From Paracoccaceae bacterium (GTDB lineage: Bacteria; Pseudomonadota; Alphaproteobacteria; Rhodobacterales; Rhodobacteraceae), in NCBI GenBank assembly GCA_016744015.1, contig JADGFD010000003.1, positions 62,001 to 126,000 of the forward strand: DNA of 64,000 nt, in the 5' to 3' direction. This document shows, one piece after another, positions 48,848 through 58,505 of the stretch. A program made the translations under genes and the position numbers. The notes below the pieces were generated by a model. The model saw only the letters and a program-made list of their open reading frames with translations. It was not told the origin of the DNA and searched no databases. Position 1 is the stretch's first letter. The number at the start of each line of letters is the position of its first letter.

Positions 48848-49981
48848 TTAAGCGTATAAGCCCATGGCCTTAGGGGTGAAATCAGGGAACACTTCTGCAA
48901 TGTTATCGGCTTGCATATGCTGCTGCATGACCCCGGCCAGCACGTGGCGATAATCGGTCGTAATAGCCAAATCAGCGCGGTCATCCAGCGCATCATTGGC
49001 CAGCCCCGGCCATTCGCCTAGCATTTGGCCGCCCTTCACGCCTGCGCCCAACACCATCATGGCGTTACCATAACCATGATCAGTGCCGCCGGAGGTGTTG
49101 GCACGCAGGCGGCGGCCAAATTCGCTCATCACCACCACATTTACCCGTTCGGCCTCATTGCCAAGATCGCGCCAAAAAGCTTGTAGGCCGGTAGAAAGCG
49201 CGTCAACGCTACCGCCAAAGCTATTAGGCTGGTCTTCATGGGTATCCCAGCCGCCATAATCCACCGTGGCCACGCGCAAGCCTAGGTCCAGCTTTATGGC
49301 ACGGGCAATGGTTTTGAACGCACCAGCAAGATCGGACTCGGGGTATTCCACGCTGGGAATATAGTCTTTTGCTCCGCCATCACGGTTCACTATCCGGCCC
49401 TGAAGCGTGTTGGAAAGCTGCACGAGCCGCTGGATAGGCGCACCCATTAGCGGGTGCTGGCCAAAACCTTGCAGCAAACGCTGGCGCAAAATCGGGGCCA
49501 TCTCGTGGCCATTGGCCAAAATCAGGTCTTCCAGCGTATCGGCCACGGCCACATCACGGGCACCGCGCACACTATCAGGTGCAGAGCCAACCGAAAGCAG
49601 GGGCAAAATGCCCTCGCTATGCTGGCTGGCAAACCAGCGGCCAAGCCAGCCCCCCGCCGAGCCATGCACTGCCGCCCGCTCCATTTTTGCCTCAGCGTCA
49701 AAATGCGAGCGGGTGCCATCGGTCAGGCCCGACGCATGGATAACAGAAAGCTCACCTGCGCTATAAAGCTCGGAAAGCCCCCGCGCTTGCGGATGGAAGC
49801 GAAAATCAACATCGGCGGCCATATCTTTCATGGCGTGACCCGCCTCATCCCCTTTGCGCAGCACGCGCATGCTGTCGGGGCGTGCGGCGATATAATCTAG
49901 ATCGGCGGTGGGGGAGATCAAGTTGAGCCCATCAGCCCCGCCACGCAGAAACACAACAACAAGAATAGGATCGTTTGACAT
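48848..49981 (-). CDS. DUF1501 family protein
   Basis: A 377-residue protein of the DUF1501 family, alkaline-phosphatase-like proteins of unknown function. Typical segments are VVFLRGGADGLNL near the N-terminus, GGWDTHEDQPNSFGG, VVMSEFGRRLRANTSGGTDHGYGN and GEWPGL. It lacks a signal peptide of its own. It follows a DUF1800 gene by 9 bases, the standard pairing, and AGGAGG precedes the ATG. Confidence 0.9.
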   Translation of the reverse strand: MSNDPILVVVFLRGGADGLNLISPTADLDYIAARPDSMRVLRKGDEAGHAMKDMAADVDFRFHPQARGLSELYSAGELSVIHASGLTDGTRSHFDAEAKMERAAVHGSAGGWLGRWFASQHSEGILPLLSVGSAPDSVRGARDVAVADTLEDLILANGHEMAPILRQRLLQGFGQHPLMGAPIQRLVQLSNTLQGRIVNRDGGAKDYIPSVEYPESDLAGAFKTIARAIKLDLGLRVATVDYGGWDTHEDQPNSFGGSVDALSTGLQAFWRDLGNEAERVNVVVMSEFGRRLRANTSGGTDHGYGNAMMVLGAGVKGGQMLGEWPGLANDALDDRADLAITTDYRHVLAGVMQQHMQADNIAEVFPDFTPKAMGLYA

Positions 49982-49990
49982 GCTGGCCTC

Positions 49991-51637
49991 CTAGCGGAAC
50001 ATAAATTGTGGGGTGAGCGCGGCAAGGGCAATGGCATTATTCGCTCCCCAAAGCAGGTAGTCGTCATCATTAAACGGCAGCGGATCACTATGATCAAGCT
50101 CCATCCCCTTCAGAAAAGCCTTAACGGTATCAGGTGGGGCTTGCAGGGCTTGCGCCCAATATGCGCCGTATTCACCCCAAGTTTTCACCGCCACTTTCGG
50201 GGAAAACTGAATGCCTTCAAGGTCCCCGTCATGGGCATAGAGCGCAAAATTGACCATGTTATTCAGCGCGCGGGTATTGGCCCAGTCAGCCGAGAGATCA
50301 GAGTGGCCAGTGGGCGGGCTTACTTGGTGCTGGGTCCAGCCGGCGCGATCCAGTTGCCAGTGCAGGTCGTATTGCGGCTCTTTCACCTGTGTGCCCGTGG
50401 CACGGTAAAGCGCAATGACAAATTCAAACGGCGTGCGCAGTTTATCCGGCCCTGTGGTGGCAAATTCTGCCGAGAGCACAATAGCGCGGATAACCTGAGC
50501 AATCTGGTCTTCGTCATCCACCGCATTCGCAAACACCGCCGCAATGCGGGCCTTCAAGGCATCTCCCGGGGCTTCCAGCCCAAGGCGGCGCAGGATTTTT
50601 TCGGTGATAAACCGCGCGGTGGCAGGGTGGGCTGCGAGGATATCGAGCACTTTATTGCCGTCTGCCATCGGGGCCGCATTGGCTTCAAACTCCACGCCTA
50701 GAATGCGCTTTTGGTAGGGGTCATGCCAAAGGGTGGCAAAGAAAAATTCACCCGTGGCGGGTTTATCAGTGCCGTCGTCGAGCCAATCGCCATCGCCCAC
50801 TGTCCAGCCGGAAAAGGCGCGGGCCACCTCATAAACATCTTGGTCAATATAGCCCTCGGCAAGGCCGCTTTCAGCGCCGGGGACTTGGTGCCAATGGTCA
50901 TAGCGGTCATTCAGGTAATTCGCTGCCCCCATTGTGTGTAGCTCCAAAAGCTCGCGGGCATAGTTTTCGTTGGCGGGGGAGGCGCGGGACGAAGCATTAT
51001 TGAGGTAATAGAGCATGGTCGGGGCTTGGGCCGTCTCGCCCAGCAGCGCGCGGAAATTGCCCAGCGCGTGGCGGCGCATGCTGCGGTCATATTCGGGGAA
51101 AAACACCGAGGTTTCCACATCCTTCAGGGCGTTGGCGTTGAAGTGGTTATGCCAGAATTGCGCCATCACTTCGCGGAGCTGGGCCTCCGCATGGGTAGCG
51201 CGGATGAAGCTGGCGGCGATCACCTCATTGCCCGGGCGCTCGCGCTCGGCAAAATCAAACGGCAGGTCATAATCCATGAATTTAAGCATCTCGGCGGCGG
51301 GGGCATCCAGCAGGGTGAGGTGGCGCATTTCATCCATGGCCTCCCATGTTGCGCCCGTATCGGATTCGCCTTCCTCATATTCAATATGCAGCCGCGCAGC
51401 GGCAATGCGGGCCTCAAGTACGGGGTCGCTCTCGGGCATGGCCAACTGGTTTTCCAGCCAGCCATCAAGGCCGAGCCGATCAAATTCAGCCACGCTATCC
51501 GTGGTGGCTCCAAAGGTCAGGCGGTTAAGGTAAACACTGGGCGGGTTAACGCCAAAATTCGCCATGGCCCGCGGCGCAGCAAGGCTGGCCAGCGCCACCC
51601 CTAGCAAGCCTTTGTGAAATTCGCGCCGTGTCACCAT
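49991..51637 (-). CDS. DUF1800 family protein with Tat-like signal
   Basis: A 548-residue protein of the DUF1800 family. The N-terminus TRREFHKGLLG followed by a hydrophobic stretch and an AMA cleavage site resembles a Tat signal, so it is probably exported, perhaps together with its DUF1501 partner. Family segments include QFWHNHFNANALKD, NENYARELLELHTMGA and TARFITEKILRRL. ATG 51637 is chosen over a TTG 6 bases upstream. The function of the pair is not established. Confidence 0.88.
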   Translation of the reverse strand: MVTRREFHKGLLGVALASLAAPRAMANFGVNPPSVYLNRLTFGATTDSVAEFDRLGLDGWLENQLAMPESDPVLEARIAAARLHIEYEEGESDTGATWEAMDEMRHLTLLDAPAAEMLKFMDYDLPFDFAERERPGNEVIAASFIRATHAEAQLREVMAQFWHNHFNANALKDVETSVFFPEYDRSMRRHALGNFRALLGETAQAPTMLYYLNNASSRASPANENYARELLELHTMGAANYLNDRYDHWHQVPGAESGLAEGYIDQDVYEVARAFSGWTVGDGDWLDDGTDKPATGEFFFATLWHDPYQKRILGVEFEANAAPMADGNKVLDILAAHPATARFITEKILRRLGLEAPGDALKARIAAVFANAVDDEDQIAQVIRAIVLSAEFATTGPDKLRTPFEFVIALYRATGTQVKEPQYDLHWQLDRAGWTQHQVSPPTGHSDLSADWANTRALNNMVNFALYAHDGDLEGIQFSPKVAVKTWGEYGAYWAQALQAPPDTVKAFLKGMELDHSDPLPFNDDDYLLWGANNAIALAALTPQFMFR

Positions 51638-51971
51638 GGCCAATACCCCCGAATGAAACTTCAGTTGCCTGAAGCATAGTCAGATTCTCCCGCAACAAAA
51701 TAAGCGGGTTTTTGCTAAGCCGATTCTGGCCTATTCGTGGCTTGCTTTAGGGGAAATCTGCCCGAACATCGTAATGCTTTACAGGTTTTCGCCTGCTTCT
51801 GTGGAGCTGAGATCCGCTGGATTGAGGGCAGCCACCACTGGAAGCCATATTCAGAATGGCGGCACCCTCATAGGCGCTGCCATTCGGGCTGGGGCATGAG
51901 CCCCAGCTTGATCATCAATCGAGGCCAGCAGCAGGAGCGCACGCAGCGCCCAGTTTATAAGTTTTCGAATG
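51638..51971. other. intergenic region with a strong hairpin
   Basis: 334 bases between pip and the DUF1800 gene, both on the minus strand. GCTGGGGC (51888-51895) and GCCCCAGC (51900-51907) form a perfect 8-base hairpin with an ATGA loop, which may end pip transcription although no T run follows. The remainder should contain the DUF1800 promoter. I see no convincing gene on either strand. Confidence 0.55.
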
Positions 51972-52949
51972 TTAACTTTTCTCGTTACCAAGTTCGTCCG
52001 TTATGTTGACCAGCTCTGCTGCCACACCGGTTTCAGACATAGCATGCCCTGCCAGATTCACCATCCGCAGGTCGGAATCCGGCCATGCATTGTGGATTTT
52101 GTGGGCGGTATGAGGCGGACACACCATATCATAGCGGCCCTGCACGATATAGCCTTTGATGCCATGCAGGCGCTGCATATTTTCTTCAATCTGGTGCTCG
52201 TGTTCCAGCCAGCCACCATGGGTGAAATAATGGTTTTCGATACGGGCAAAGGCCTGCGCGTGGCGCGCGCCCGCGCCCTGAATCCGCCCGCTTGAAACCA
52301 GCGTAGCGAGAGTGTTTTCCCACCCTGTCCAAATGCGCGCCGCCTGCGCGGCAACTTCTTCATCTGAGCCAAAAAGGCGCTTGTGATAGGCCGCGATCAG
52401 GTCACCCTGCTCTTCTTGCGGAATAATGCCCTTAAACAGCGCCCAAGCTTCTGGCCAAAAGGCCCCCGCCCCGCCGCCATAAAACCAATCAAGCTCCGCC
52501 TTGGTAAGCGTAAACACCCCACGCAGCACCATGGCCCGCACCCGCTCGGCATGGGCTTGGCCATAAAGCAGGCTTAGCGTGGCCCCCCAAGAGCCACCAA
52601 ACACCACCCATTTATCAATGCCCAGTCGCTCACGAATGCGCTCGATATCTGCCACCAGATCCCATGTGGTATTATTTTCAATACTGGCAAAAGGCGTAGA
52701 TCGCCCACAGCCCCGCTGGTCAAACAGAACCGTGCGGAATTTTTCAGGGTTAAAATAGCGCCGCATTGAAGCCGAGCACCCGCCCCCCGGCCCACCATGC
52801 AGCACCACCACCGGAATGCCCTTCGGGTTGCCTGATTGCTCCACATAAAGCCGGTGGCCGTCGGTCATCTCCATGGTTTCAGACATAAACGGGTCACGAT
52901 GGGGGTAAAGACCGGTATGGAGGGCTTGTGGGCTGGTATGTTCGGGCAT
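51972..52949 (-). CDS. pip: prolyl aminopeptidase
   Basis: A 325-residue alpha/beta hydrolase that removes N-terminal proline from peptides. Motifs are the oxyanion region LHGGPGGGCS, the nucleophile elbow FGGSWGATLSL, RYDMVCP with the catalytic Asp and the C-terminal His in LAGHAMSE. The N-terminus YPHRDPFMSETMEMTDGHRLYVEQSG matches the family. I chose ATG 52949; the longer frame runs across ubiG on the opposite strand. It is divergent from ubiG. Confidence 0.92.
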   Translation of the reverse strand: MPEHTSPQALHTGLYPHRDPFMSETMEMTDGHRLYVEQSGNPKGIPVVVLHGGPGGGCSASMRRYFNPEKFRTVLFDQRGCGRSTPFASIENNTTWDLVADIERIRERLGIDKWVVFGGSWGATLSLLYGQAHAERVRAMVLRGVFTLTKAELDWFYGGGAGAFWPEAWALFKGIIPQEEQGDLIAAYHKRLFGSDEEVAAQAARIWTGWENTLATLVSSGRIQGAGARHAQAFARIENHYFTHGGWLEHEHQIEENMQRLHGIKGYIVQGRYDMVCPPHTAHKIHNAWPDSDLRMVNLAGHAMSETGVAAELVNITDELGNEKS

Positions 52950-53000
52950 TTGGTGGCACAATCCGGATAAAGCTTTTTGGCAGCATGGCAGGTTAAGACA

Positions 53001-53753
53001 ATGAGTGCAACGGACTCCCGAAATACAATCGACGAGGCAGAGGTCGCGAAATTTGAAGCCATGGCGGCGGAGTGGTGGGACCCGACGGGGAAGTTTAAAC
53101 CCCTGCATATGCTGAACCCGACACGGTTGGAATATATCGTTGACCAAATCGCAGCGGAATTTGGCCGGGACCGCAAAAGCCTGAAGCCCTTTGAAGGCCT
53201 GCGCTTGCTTGATATAGGCTGCGGCGGGGGCTTGCTCAGTGAGCCCATGGCGCGGCTTGGGGCCACGGTGGTGGGGGCTGATGCCGCTGCCGGAAACATC
53301 CCGGTAGCACAAATTCACGCCGAGCAATCTGGGCTGGAGATTGACTACCGCAACACCATGGCCGAAGCACTGGTGGATGATGGCGAACAGTTTGATGTGA
53401 TCCTGAACATGGAAGTGATTGAACATGTCGCCGACCCGCAGGCGATGCTGAATGCTTGTGAAACGCTTTTAAAACCCGGCGGGCTAATGATCTGCTCCAC
53501 CATCAACCGCAACCCCAAAAGCTATATGGTCGCCATAATCGGTGCCGAGCGCGTGATGCGCTGGCTACCGGTAGGCACGCATGAATGGGATAAATTCATT
53601 ACACCAGATGAACTGTTTAAACTGATCGAGGCGGCGGGAATGGAACCTGTCGACAAAAAAGGTTTCGCCTTCAACCCACTCCTGTGGAGCTGGTCGATTT
53701 CAGAGCGGGACTTGTCGGTGAATTTTGTCACCACAAGTGTGAAGCCCCAATAA
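53001..53753 (+). CDS. ubiG: ubiquinone biosynthesis O-methyltransferase
   Basis: A 250-residue UbiG that performs both O-methylations in ubiquinone synthesis, using SAM. The N-terminal [23 protein letters not shown] is diagnostic, and the SAM motif is [19 protein letters not shown]. An insertion typical of UbiG is present around [16 protein letters not shown]. The start ATG 53001 is followed by the usual N-terminus. The divergent spacing to pip is 51 bases. Confidence 0.95.
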   Translation: MSATDSRNTIDEAEVAKFEAMAAEWWDPTGKFKPLHMLNPTRLEYIVDQIAAEFGRDRKSLKPFEGLRLLDIGCGGGLLSEPMARLGATVVGADAAAGNIPVAQIHAEQSGLEIDYRNTMAEALVDDGEQFDVILNMEVIEHVADPQAMLNACETLLKPGGLMICSTINRNPKSYMVAIIGAERVMRWLPVGTHEWDKFITPDELFKLIEAAGMEPVDKKGFAFNPLLWSWSISERDLSVNFVTTSVKPQ

Positions 53754-53779
53754 AGCTCAGCACCCCAACGGACAACAAC

Positions 53780-54310
53780 ATGAAGCGATTGATCATCACG
53801 GGGGCAAATGGTTCAGGTAAAAGCCACCTCGCGTCTCGGCTAGGCGCTCTCCGACCAGAAATTCCTGTTATGTCTTTCGACGCAATGAAGCTAACGCGCG
53901 GATGGGAACAACGGCCTAGAGCAGAAATTGACGCCGACCTTGAACGTGCAATCACCGAGGACCATTGGATACTTGAAGGCGGCCCCAGCCTACTTTCGCG
54001 TGCCCTTGAGCACGCCGATGGCGTGATTTGGCTTGACCCGCCAGAGCCAGCGCGCGCATGGCACCTTGCGATTCGCCCTTGGGCTAACTTTGGCAAAACA
54101 AGGCCCGAGCTTCCGCCGGGAAACGACGATTGGCCGCTCGCACAGTATCGCTTCGCGCTGCGCAGCCTCGCCGCTGGAAGCAAAATCAAACATAGCATTT
54201 CCTCTAGCTTGGAAGCAGCTCAAGGATTATGCGTATGGCATTGCCGCACCCAGTCACAGATAGACGAGGCCGTGATAGCGTGGCATGAAGCCTCCGGGAA
54301 ATGCACCTGA
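53780..54310 (+). CDS. P-loop kinase-like protein
   Basis: A 176-residue P-loop NTPase with Walker A GANGSGKSHLA at residues 8-18. It resembles the small adenylate-kinase-like proteins sometimes labelled FlaR or DNA topology modulation proteins, whose function is unclear. The ILEGGPSLLSRALEHADGVIWLDPP segment is typical of that group. The ATG at 53780 lies 26 bases after ubiG. The C-terminal part has no further motif. Confidence 0.7.
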   Translation: MKRLIITGANGSGKSHLASRLGALRPEIPVMSFDAMKLTRGWEQRPRAEIDADLERAITEDHWILEGGPSLLSRALEHADGVIWLDPPEPARAWHLAIRPWANFGKTRPELPPGNDDWPLAQYRFALRSLAAGSKIKHSISSSLEAAQGLCVWHCRTQSQIDEAVIAWHEASGKCT

Positions 54311-54527
54311 GGCCCTAGGCCGAAGCGCGCCACGTGAGGGGGGCAAACAGGGGCGCAGCCCCGCCTTTGCTCCCCGAGCGCGGCGCGAGGCCAGAACTGC
54401 CTAACAGCACCGCGCTTGCTTTGTCCTCACGGAGGCTAAAGCCCCCGTCGGCCAAAGCACATTTTTCAATAAATTGAAAACCGCCTGCCGCTGGCCGTAG
54501 CCTCGCTTCGCTCGGCAAAGCCTAGGG
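54311..54527. repeat. intergenic element with inverted ends
   Basis: CCCTAGGC...CGAAGCG at 54313-54327 is mirrored by CGCTTCGCTCGG...GCCTAGGGG at 54504-54528. Internal short palindromes include GGGGCGCAGCCCC. The approximately 215-base length and mirrored ends suggest a palindromic or MITE-like intergenic element. The right end supplies the last codon or two and the stop of the methyltransferase gene. Confidence 0.4.
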
Positions 54528-55121
54528 GAAAGGTTTACGCGCCACCAGGTCAATGAGAGCAGACATGCCGGCATGGCCTGCGCCCTCGTCGATTTCACGC
54601 TCATAGGCGCGTAACTCAACAATCTCAAAATCGCAAAAACCCTCGCGCAGCATATCCTCGGTATAGAGGTTGTCCACAAATGCTGGCCCACCAGTGCCAA
54701 ACTCCAGCTGTTTGGGCGTATAACCATGCAGCAATATATGCCCCCCAGGCTTTACCGCCTGCTTCATACCCTGAAATTGGGCCGCACGTCCCTCTGGCCC
54801 GACAAACTGTATGAACACACCCACCACGATATCATAAGCCTCGGCGCGCCAATCCCATTTATCGATATCCGCAACATTGAAATCCACCTCAACTCCCGCT
54901 GCCTGCGCCAAGGCCCGCGCCTTTTTTACCGCAACATCAGCGCTATCCATCGCCGTGACCCGCACACCCTGCCCCGCCATAAATACTGAATTGCGGCCTT
55001 CGCCATCGGCGATGGCAAGCGCTGTGTGCCCGGCTTTAAGATACCCCTTATGATCCGAAAGAAATCGCGCTGGCTCTGTACCAAACAGATATCCAGGCTT
55101 GGCATAACGATCATTCCACAT
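54522..55121 (-). CDS. class I SAM-dependent methyltransferase, TehB-like
   Basis: A 199-residue methyltransferase. The N-terminus MWNDRYAKPGYLFGTEPARFL and the SAM motif ALAIADGEGRNSVFMA match proteins often annotated as tellurite resistance or thiopurine-type methyltransferases. The real substrate is unknown. It is a single gene, and its end lies in the inverted-end element described separately. Confidence 0.8.
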   Translation of the reverse strand: MWNDRYAKPGYLFGTEPARFLSDHKGYLKAGHTALAIADGEGRNSVFMAGQGVRVTAMDSADVAVKKARALAQAAGVEVDFNVADIDKWDWRAEAYDIVVGVFIQFVGPEGRAAQFQGMKQAVKPGGHILLHGYTPKQLEFGTGGPAFVDNLYTEDMLREGFCDFEIVELRAYEREIDEGAGHAGMSALIDLVARKPFP

Positions 55122-55367
55122 CTTATTTCCTCAGGTTATTTTTAACGGCTTTCATAGAGATGTATGATCGAATCAGTAAAAACCAAGGCATTACCAATAC
55201 GCTGCAAAAATTCGCTTATGAGATTATGTAAAATCACATACTAATTATGCATAAATGCCAGCACTCCTCGGATTGATATTGTTTTTTTGCACCGTATATA
55301 GCGACGTATTAACCAGCCTGAACCTTCTAGCTCAGGCAATAATTTATTAACTGAAACGGATACACTC

Positions 55368-56021
55368 ATGGCAAATCTTTCTAAAGGCGCAAAAGGTAAA
55401 CCGGTTGCATTGCTGCAAAAGGCGTTAAACAAAAAAGGTGCAAAGCCCAAGTTAAAAGAAGACAGCAGCTTTGGCCCTCTTACAGATGCCGCCGTGCGGG
55501 CATACCAAAAAAAGAAGAAGATGAAAGCTGACGGCGTGGTTGGCCCACTGACCGGATTTTCTATGGGGATCTCACCGCGGCCAAAATCGCTGGATTGGCC
55601 ATTTCCTGATCTGGAAAAAACTGCAAAGTTTTTTGAAAATATTGATGATGAAGTTTCTGGCGATATGAAAAAATACTTTGAGGTTTTAAAAACGGCGATC
55701 AAGGAGGGTGACGCTTTAAAAAAGATCCTTATTGCCCGCGCTAAAATGATGGATGAAAGAAAGACTATTGTCGTGAAGTTTTTTGCTGCCGAATACAAAA
55801 AACTAAACGAGATTCGTGTGTTCGAAAAAGCATCCGCATCATCGACAAGTATGGATGAAATCCTAAAAATCCACGAGAAAGCGCGGGCTGCACATAAAGG
55901 CCTATCCGGTAAAGATTATGACAAAGTTCAGGCGGTGTGGACCAAATTTTACGATACCGTTGAAGACATCAAAAAATTTCAGGACGGCGTAAACGCCTTG
56001 AAGCCTAAATTAGAGAAATAG
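55368..56021 (+). CDS. peptidoglycan-binding-domain protein without signal peptide
   Basis: A 217-residue protein. The N-terminal ~60 residues form a PG_binding_1-like domain (KGAKGKPVALLQKALNKKG, then SSFGPLTDAAVRAYQKKKKM). The remaining ~150 residues are Lys-rich helices with no known domain. There is no signal peptide, so either it is exported by a system that needs none (for example type VI or phage-like delivery) or the domain binds something else. The gene is AT-richer than its neighbours and preceded by about 245 bases of AT-rich DNA, which may indicate recent acquisition. Confidence 0.6.
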   Translation: MANLSKGAKGKPVALLQKALNKKGAKPKLKEDSSFGPLTDAAVRAYQKKKKMKADGVVGPLTGFSMGISPRPKSLDWPFPDLEKTAKFFENIDDEVSGDMKKYFEVLKTAIKEGDALKKILIARAKMMDERKTIVVKFFAAEYKKLNEIRVFEKASASSTSMDEILKIHEKARAAHKGLSGKDYDKVQAVWTKFYDTVEDIKKFQDGVNALKPKLEK

Positions 56022-56034
56022 CAACAATCGGATT

Positions 56035-56060
56035 GGGAAGCCGGGCCACCCCGGCCTCCC
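56035..56060. terminator. hairpin between convergent genes
   Basis: GGGAAGCCGGG pairs with CCCGGCCTCCC (one G-T pair) around CCAC. It sits between the gene ending at 56021 and the end of the F420 operon. There is no T run in either direction, so termination strength is uncertain. Confidence 0.55.
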
Positions 56061-56066
56061 GTTCAC

Positions 56067-57068
56067 TTACTTAAAAGCCGGAATAATTTTCTCAGCGTAA
56101 TCCGCGATAATCCGTTCTTCATCACCGTTATCAAGGTAGATATTGAACTGAGTCACACCCGCCGCCTCAAGCTCCCGCAGCTTGGCGATATGCTCTTCAG
56201 GGTTACCAAGCACAGCAAAGCTATCCACAATATCATCGGTGATGAAATCAAGGTATGGGTTGCTGGTTTGGCCGTGCTTTGAGTAATCGTAGCCCTTGCG
56301 GTCTTCGATATAGGCTGTGAGGCTGGCGGGCACCATATCACTATCGGTGCCATATTTCTCAACGATATCAGCCACGTGATTGCCCACCATTGCCGGGAAC
56401 CAGCGCGTGGCGGCAATGCCGTCTGCCTTTGGCCCTGTCCATGCAGGGGCCGCCGCCATAACACGATAGTCAGACATATCGCGCCCAGCTTCCTTGCCCG
56501 CGGCAATCGCCTGATCAGCCAGCCATTTCACAATCGCAGGCTCGGCAATTTGCAGCACAAGGCCGTCCCCAACTTTCCCCGCAGACGCCAGCGCTTTGGG
56601 GCCATAGGCCGCCACCCAAACAGGCAGCTCATAGCCATCAGCCCATGGCAGTTGCACAGGGTTCGGGCACTCACCATATTGCTTTTCCTCGCCTCTAATC
56701 AGGCCCTTCACAACATCCACAAACTCTTCCAGCTTAGCCAGCGGCGCGGGCTTTTTACCCATCACCCGCACAGCACTATCACCACGCCCAAGGCCGATAT
56801 CAAAGCGGCCCTCGGATTGCTTGGCGAGCGAGCCAAACAGGCTGGCCGCCACCGACCAATCACGGGTGTTCGGGTTCGTCACCAAGGGGCCAAAGCGCAT
56901 GTTGGTGGTGTGTTCCATCAGCATCGCCATGGCCACAAAGCTTTCGCGCCACAAGATGTGGCTGTCATAATACCAGCAATAGTCAAAGCCAGCGTTTTCA
57001 GCTTGCCGCACCAGTGCGCGGGCGCGTTTTGGCTCGACCACGCCTTTAAATGTGATTCCAAATTCCAT
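56067..57068 (-). CDS. F420-dependent luciferase-like oxidoreductase
   Basis: A 333-residue member of the bacterial luciferase-like monooxygenase (LLM) superfamily. The N-terminus MEFGITFKGVVEPKRARALV and YCWYYDSHILWRES resembles the subgroup of predicted F420-dependent enzymes named after a Colwellia protein (recollection). Family members use F420H2 or F420 rather than FMN. ATG 57068 is supported by GGGAG; the gene starts 16 bases after npdG and is the last of the F420 operon. It is the only evident user of F420 in the window besides NpdG. Its substrate is unknown. Confidence 0.85.
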   Translation of the reverse strand: MEFGITFKGVVEPKRARALVRQAENAGFDYCWYYDSHILWRESFVAMAMLMEHTTNMRFGPLVTNPNTRDWSVAASLFGSLAKQSEGRFDIGLGRGDSAVRVMGKKPAPLAKLEEFVDVVKGLIRGEEKQYGECPNPVQLPWADGYELPVWVAAYGPKALASAGKVGDGLVLQIAEPAIVKWLADQAIAAGKEAGRDMSDYRVMAAAPAWTGPKADGIAATRWFPAMVGNHVADIVEKYGTDSDMVPASLTAYIEDRKGYDYSKHGQTSNPYLDFITDDIVDSFAVLGNPEEHIAKLRELEAAGVTQFNIYLDNGDEERIIADYAEKIIPAFK

Positions 57069-57084
57069 TGTTTTTCTCCCTGTT

Positions 57085-57750
57085 TTAAGTGTTTGGCGCC
57101 CAAATTTTGAGCCCCGCATGTGAAAAAGGCACTGCCTTTGAAATGTTTAACCTGATCAGAATCGGCGTGATCGCCTCGATGCAACGCGCCGCGCTTGCCC
57201 CGCCTGCATTATAGGTCTGCACCCCGAGTTGCTCGATCAGCGCCATCACCTTTTTGCGGGGCTCCAGCTTGTTGCCACAGACCAAAATATCACAGTTGAT
57301 CGCATGGTCGAGGTCGTTCAGGGTTTTGGCCGATACATTATGCAGCGCGCCAATAACAGGAATATCCGGCCCCAGCAACGCTTGCGCCGCCTCGGTTGCC
57401 GAGCCCTCAACCGGCATTTCCACAATCTTTGGGTCATTTGGCGAAAGCGGCACCACGATATCCACCAAGATCTTGCCCACAAGGCCGCTCTTCAGCGCGT
57501 CAAGCGTGGCATTATGCGCTGAAAACGGCACCGCAAGGATGACCATTTCATCAGCTGCCGCCACAGCCCCTGCATTATCAAAACCCTCGATCAGCGCCGT
57601 GCCCAGCTTGGCGTTCAGCTCCGCTACGATCTCGGTGGCGCGCGCGCCATCTCTTGAGCCAAGCGCGACCCTCTGGCCCGCACGCGCAAACCGCAGCGCG
57701 AGGCCTTGGCCTTGCGGGCCTGTACCGCCAATAATTGCTATAACCGTCAA
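57085..57750 (-). CDS. npdG: NADPH:coenzyme F420 oxidoreductase
   Basis: A 221-residue enzyme that transfers hydride between NADP(H) and F420. The N-terminal nucleotide-binding motif [19 protein letters not shown] and the SRD segment (LGSRDGARA) that favours NADPH match Fno/Npd[10 protein letters not shown] and [14 protein letters not shown] segments are also family-typical. Its start overlaps the end of cofE by 4 bases. It presumably supplies F420H2 to the LLM enzyme encoded downstream. Confidence 0.9.
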   Translation of the reverse strand: MTVIAIIGGTGPQGQGLALRFARAGQRVALGSRDGARATEIVAELNAKLGTALIEGFDNAGAVAAADEMVILAVPFSAHNATLDALKSGLVGKILVDIVVPLSPNDPKIVEMPVEGSATEAAQALLGPDIPVIGALHNVSAKTLNDLDHAINCDILVCGNKLEPRKKVMALIEQLGVQTYNAGGASAARCIEAITPILIRLNISKAVPFSHAGLKIWAPNT

Positions 57751-58505
57751 AATACATTCTCCTTGCTGGGGCGGAGGATATCCGCCGCTTTATCGTTTGA
57801 AACTTGCCAGTTGAGCCCACGAAACCGCACCACGGGCGTTTGCGCTGCCTTGCCCACAACCAGCCCACTGGCGGTGGCAATTTCATCGGCAAACGCTGGT
57901 TCTGTCACCGCCAGTTCACGGCCATAGGCATCGGTATTGCCACCCTCATGCACAGTAGCAGGCACGCCCGCCAAGCCTATCGCCACATTCACCTGCCCCA
58001 GCCGCCACGGGCGGCCAAAGGTATCGGTGATCACTACGCCAAGGCGCACGCCGTAGCGTGCCTCAAGCCCATCACGCAAGCGCCGCGCGCTGGCATCCGG
58101 GTCTTTCGGTAGCAAAATCACAGTTTCATCTGCACCCGTGTTGCTCTCATCCACCGCCGCATTGGCTGAGATAAAGCCAAGCCGGTGTTGACAAATCATC
58201 ACACCCTCATTCTGGCCGGGGTGGCGGAAGGTTTTCACCACGCGCGCACTCTCGCGCAATATCACCTCCACCTTGCGCGGGTCTTTGTTCAGCTTCTCCG
58301 CATACTCCAGCGCCTCCTGAGAAGGAGTCACGCTTGCCAGCGCCACAACCTGCCCCTCAGCCTTTGAGAAAATCTTGTGCGCCGAGGTCAGAATATCACC
58401 ATCCACTAGCCCCAGCGGGGCCAACGCATCACCAATAATCGCCACGATATCATCGCCGGGGTTAATATCCGGAATCCCCGGAACCGGTAAAAGCTCTACG
58501 CCCAT
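57747..58505 (-). CDS. cofE: F420-0:gamma-glutamyl ligase
   Basis: A 252-residue CofE that adds glutamate residues to F420-0 with GTP. Motifs are [40 protein letters not shown] and AIGLAGVPA. It matches the stand-alone archaeal-type length; the C-terminal nitroreductase-like domain of actinobacterial FbiB, which reduces dehydro-F420, is absent. The start overlaps cofC by 10 bases. Confidence 0.93.
   Translation of the reverse strand: MGVELLPVPGIPDINPGDDIVAIIGDALAPLGLVDGDILTSAHKIFSKAEGQVVALASVTPSQEALEYAEKLNKDPRKVEVILRESARVVKTFRHPGQNEGVMICQHRLGFISANAAVDESNTGADETVILLPKDPDASARRLRDGLEARYGVRLGVVITDTFGRPWRLGQVNVAIGLAGVPATVHEGGNTDAYGRELAVTEPAFADEIATASGLVVGKAAQTPVVRFRGLNWQVSNDKAADILRPSKENVF

Noticed and set aside
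51737..52009. 90-codon plus-strand frame in the pip-DUF1800 gap
   Set aside because: No ribosome-binding site or domain; it runs into pip on the opposite strand.
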